A stretch of DNA of 9,029 bases, taken from contig JALVFC010000343.1 in NCBI GenBank assembly GCA_027030285.1, positions 1 to 9,029 on the forward strand, written 5' to 3'. This DNA comes from Thiotrichaceae bacterium (GTDB taxonomy: Bacteria; Pseudomonadota; Gammaproteobacteria; Thiotrichales; Thiotrichaceae). This document shows, piece by piece, positions 7,908 through 9,029 of the stretch (position 1 is the stretch's first letter; the number at the start of each line of letters is the position of its first letter). The notes under the pieces are model-generated. The model was not told where the DNA came from and made no database searches. It saw only the letters and a program-made list of their open reading frames with translations. A program made the translations under genes and the position numbers.

Positions 7908-8498
7908 ATGATACATCAACCAAAAACACCAATAAAAATTACGGCATTTAGCCTGATAACACTTTCTTTAACCCTGTTGTCAGGTTGTGCAACAAATGAT
8001 GAATTGTTTGCCAAATATGACAAGAGCTGTGATCTGCCTCACACCAGGGTTAAAGTCGTTGAAAAGGTAAAATACAAAGTAAAATATAAAGATAAGGTTG
8101 TGTATAAACAAAAAGTGGTAAGGGGGCATGTAAAGCCCTGGGAACCAGCTGTTTATTTTGGCTTTGATCGTGCCAGCCTCACCGCCAGGGAGAAACAACG
8201 TCTGGATATTGATAGTAATATTCTAAAGACAAATCCGACACTCAAGGTAAACATCCAGTCATTTACTGATTATAAAGGCAGTAACGCCTACAACAAGAAA
8301 CTTGCGTTGCGCAGACAGGCAAGTGTTGTTAATTACCTTGTGTCACATGGTATAGCCAGAAACCGCATGACGGTTTCACCACTGGGGGAAGGGCTACCCT
8401 TGTTGGGATCAACTGAGCAGGAACGCGCAGTTAATCGACGGGTTGAGTTGATGCTACTGGATAGAACAGGTAAACCATTACCTCTAAAGATTCAATAG
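7908..8498 (+). CDS. OmpA-family peptidoglycan-binding lipoprotein
   Basis: This 196-residue protein starts at ATG 7908. Its Shine-Dalgarno AGGAGA (7893-7898) lies inside the last codons of the upstream gene, so translation is probably coupled. The signal peptide ends in the lipobox LSGC, with Cys27 as the lipidated residue. The next residue is Ala, not Asp, which favours sorting to the outer membrane. Residues about 48-76 form a basic Lys/Val/Tyr alternating linker (VKYKVKYKDKVVYKQKVV). The OmpA C-terminal domain spans about 81-186. It contains YFGFDRASL, then FTDYKGSNAYN with Asp121, Arg136 fifteen residues later, and NRRVEL (176-181). Asp121 and Arg136 correspond to the Asp/Arg pair that binds diaminopimelate in OmpA domains. 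The usual Gly-His before Thr-Asp is Ser-Phe here. Its likely job is to tether the large outer-membrane protein to the cell wall. Family assignment is secure; the partner is inferred from the operon. Confidence 0.93.
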   Translation: MIHQPKTPIKITAFSLITLSLTLLSGCATNDELFAKYDKSCDLPHTRVKVVEKVKYKVKYKDKVVYKQKVVRGHVKPWEPAVYFGFDRASLTAREKQRLDIDSNILKTNPTLKVNIQSFTDYKGSNAYNKKLALRRQASVVNYLVSHGIARNRMTVSPLGEGLPLLGSTEQERAVNRRVELMLLDRTGKPLPLKIQ

Positions 8499-8510
8499 CC
8501 CGTAATCAGA

Positions 8511-8562
8511 GTGGTTACAATGTAACTACTCAGTACAGCGATATGCAAGGTAGTTACGTTAC
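8511..8562 (+). promoter_or_regulatory. Candidate operator cluster: GTAGTTAC dyad plus an extra half-site
   Basis: GTGGTTAC (8511-8518), spacer AAT and GTAACTAC (8522-8529) form a dyad with seven of eight symmetric positions. ATGTAACTACTCAG (8520-8533) is the exact reverse complement of 1347-1360. A further perfect half-site GTAGTTAC (8550-8557) is followed directly by GTTAC (8558-8562). The site at 8522-8529 and the half-site at 8550-8557 could also pair as an RNA hairpin with a 20-base loop. The sequence after it is A-rich, not T-rich, so it is not a terminator. The sites lie 33 to 84 bases before the ATG at 8595. No clear -10/-35 pair stands out. Confidence 0.5.
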
Positions 8563-8594
8563 AAAAAATAATAATAAAAACATGAGCTAAAGCT

Positions 8595-9029
8595 ATGAAA
8601 TACACATATAAAAATCCTCTTGTCAGTAGTGTGCTGATGATGAGCTTGATGTTCTCTGTGCTTGCACAGGCAGTATCACCCGTAGCAGGGACGTTGATAA
8701 AAAACCAGGCAAGTGCAACGTATAAAGATGCATCAGGGGTAGAGCAGTTTGTTACCTCGAATATCGTATCTACCCTGATCCAGCACGTGGCGGCAATGAA
8801 TCTGGTGGAAGATCAGGCACGTCCCGGAGCTTTGGGTAATATAGTGTATTTCCCTCATGTATTAACCAACACCGGGAATGATACGGATAGTTTCGCACTA
8901 TCAGTCGCTAACAGTGGTGCGGACGCATATGACTTTTCCTCTGTAAAGATATACCCGGATATCAACAGGGATGGTCTCCCTGACAGTACAACGGAGATTA
9001 CCACTACGGGTAACCTGGCTGCACAGGAA
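8595..9029 (+). CDS. DUF11-type secreted surface protein, N-terminal part (3' end outside window)
   Basis: The frame is open from ATG 8595 to the window edge, giving 145 residues. The only upstream Shine-Dalgarno-like bases are a weak GAG at 8584-8586, and the ATG at 8582 reads into a stop after one more codon. A signal peptide spans residues 1-26, with cleavage after AQA. The mature start, AGTLIKNQASATY followed by SNIV, is the N-terminal signature common in DUF11 surface proteins. It parallels AGVTITNRAEVSW in the large protein. The motif FPHVLTNTGN and the acidic loop DINRDGLPD (bases 8958-8984) follow in the same order as in the other two paralogues. It is probably a secreted subunit of the same surface structure. 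It probably has its own promoter, given the 96-base gap that contains the dyad sites. Domain content beyond residue 145 is not visible. Confidence 0.85.
   Translation, partial: MKYTYKNPLVSSVLMMSLMFSVLAQAVSPVAGTLIKNQASATYKDASGVEQFVTSNIVSTLIQHVAAMNLVEDQARPGALGNIVYFPHVLTNTGNDTDSFALSVANSGADAYDFSSVKIYPDINRDGLPDSTTEITTTGNLAAQE

Noticed and set aside
8519..8560. Intrinsic terminator after the OmpA gene
   Set aside because: The arms pair (8519-8529 with 8550-8560, one G-U), but the stem is AT-rich, the loop is 20 bases and an A-rich tract follows instead of T. It is better explained as repeated operator half-sites.

Overview
The window carries one cell-surface locus on the + strand. It is probably from a Gram-negative bacterium, because it encodes a very large exported protein ending in a beta-barrel-like region and an OmpA-type lipoprotein. 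Base composition is moderate and slightly AT-rich. A gammaproteobacterium is my best guess, with low certainty.

Layout: (i) 2-988 is the 3' end of a gene for a modular DUF11 surface protein. It is followed by an intrinsic-terminator-like hairpin at 1003-1038. (ii) 1040-1407 is an unusually structured intergenic/leader region. It holds a 10-codon ORF with a good Shine-Dalgarno (1058-1090), a possible H-type pseudoknot (1078-1149), a long hairpin (1154-1189), a three-way-junction-like RNA fold (1243-1323) and a dyad that looks like an operator (1351-1369). (iii) 1408-7902 encodes a 2164-residue exported protein. It has an N-terminal array of DUF11, SdrD_B-like, SPOR-like and Ig-like modules, then a large beta-barrel-like C-terminal half. 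(iv) Five bases later, 7908-8498 encodes an OmpA-family peptidoglycan-binding lipoprotein, almost certainly co-transcribed. (v) 8499-8594 is a short intergenic region with a second copy of the dyad. (vi) 8595-9029 is the 5' end of a further DUF11-type secreted protein that runs off the window.

The first, second and fourth genes share a paralogous block: a PG...PHxLxNxGN motif followed by a D-x-D/N-x-D/N-G acidic loop. In genes 1 and 2 a DUF11 domain then follows in the same order. The simplest reading is a multi-component envelope structure. In it, the large protein is the outer-membrane anchor or platform, the OmpA lipoprotein ties it to peptidoglycan, and the flanking DUF11 proteins are surface fibre or layer subunits. 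The 14-bp sequence shared, in opposite orientation, by the promoter regions of genes 2 and 4 suggests common control. The domain calls come from reading the sequence. The assembled-structure idea and the RNA folds are inference.
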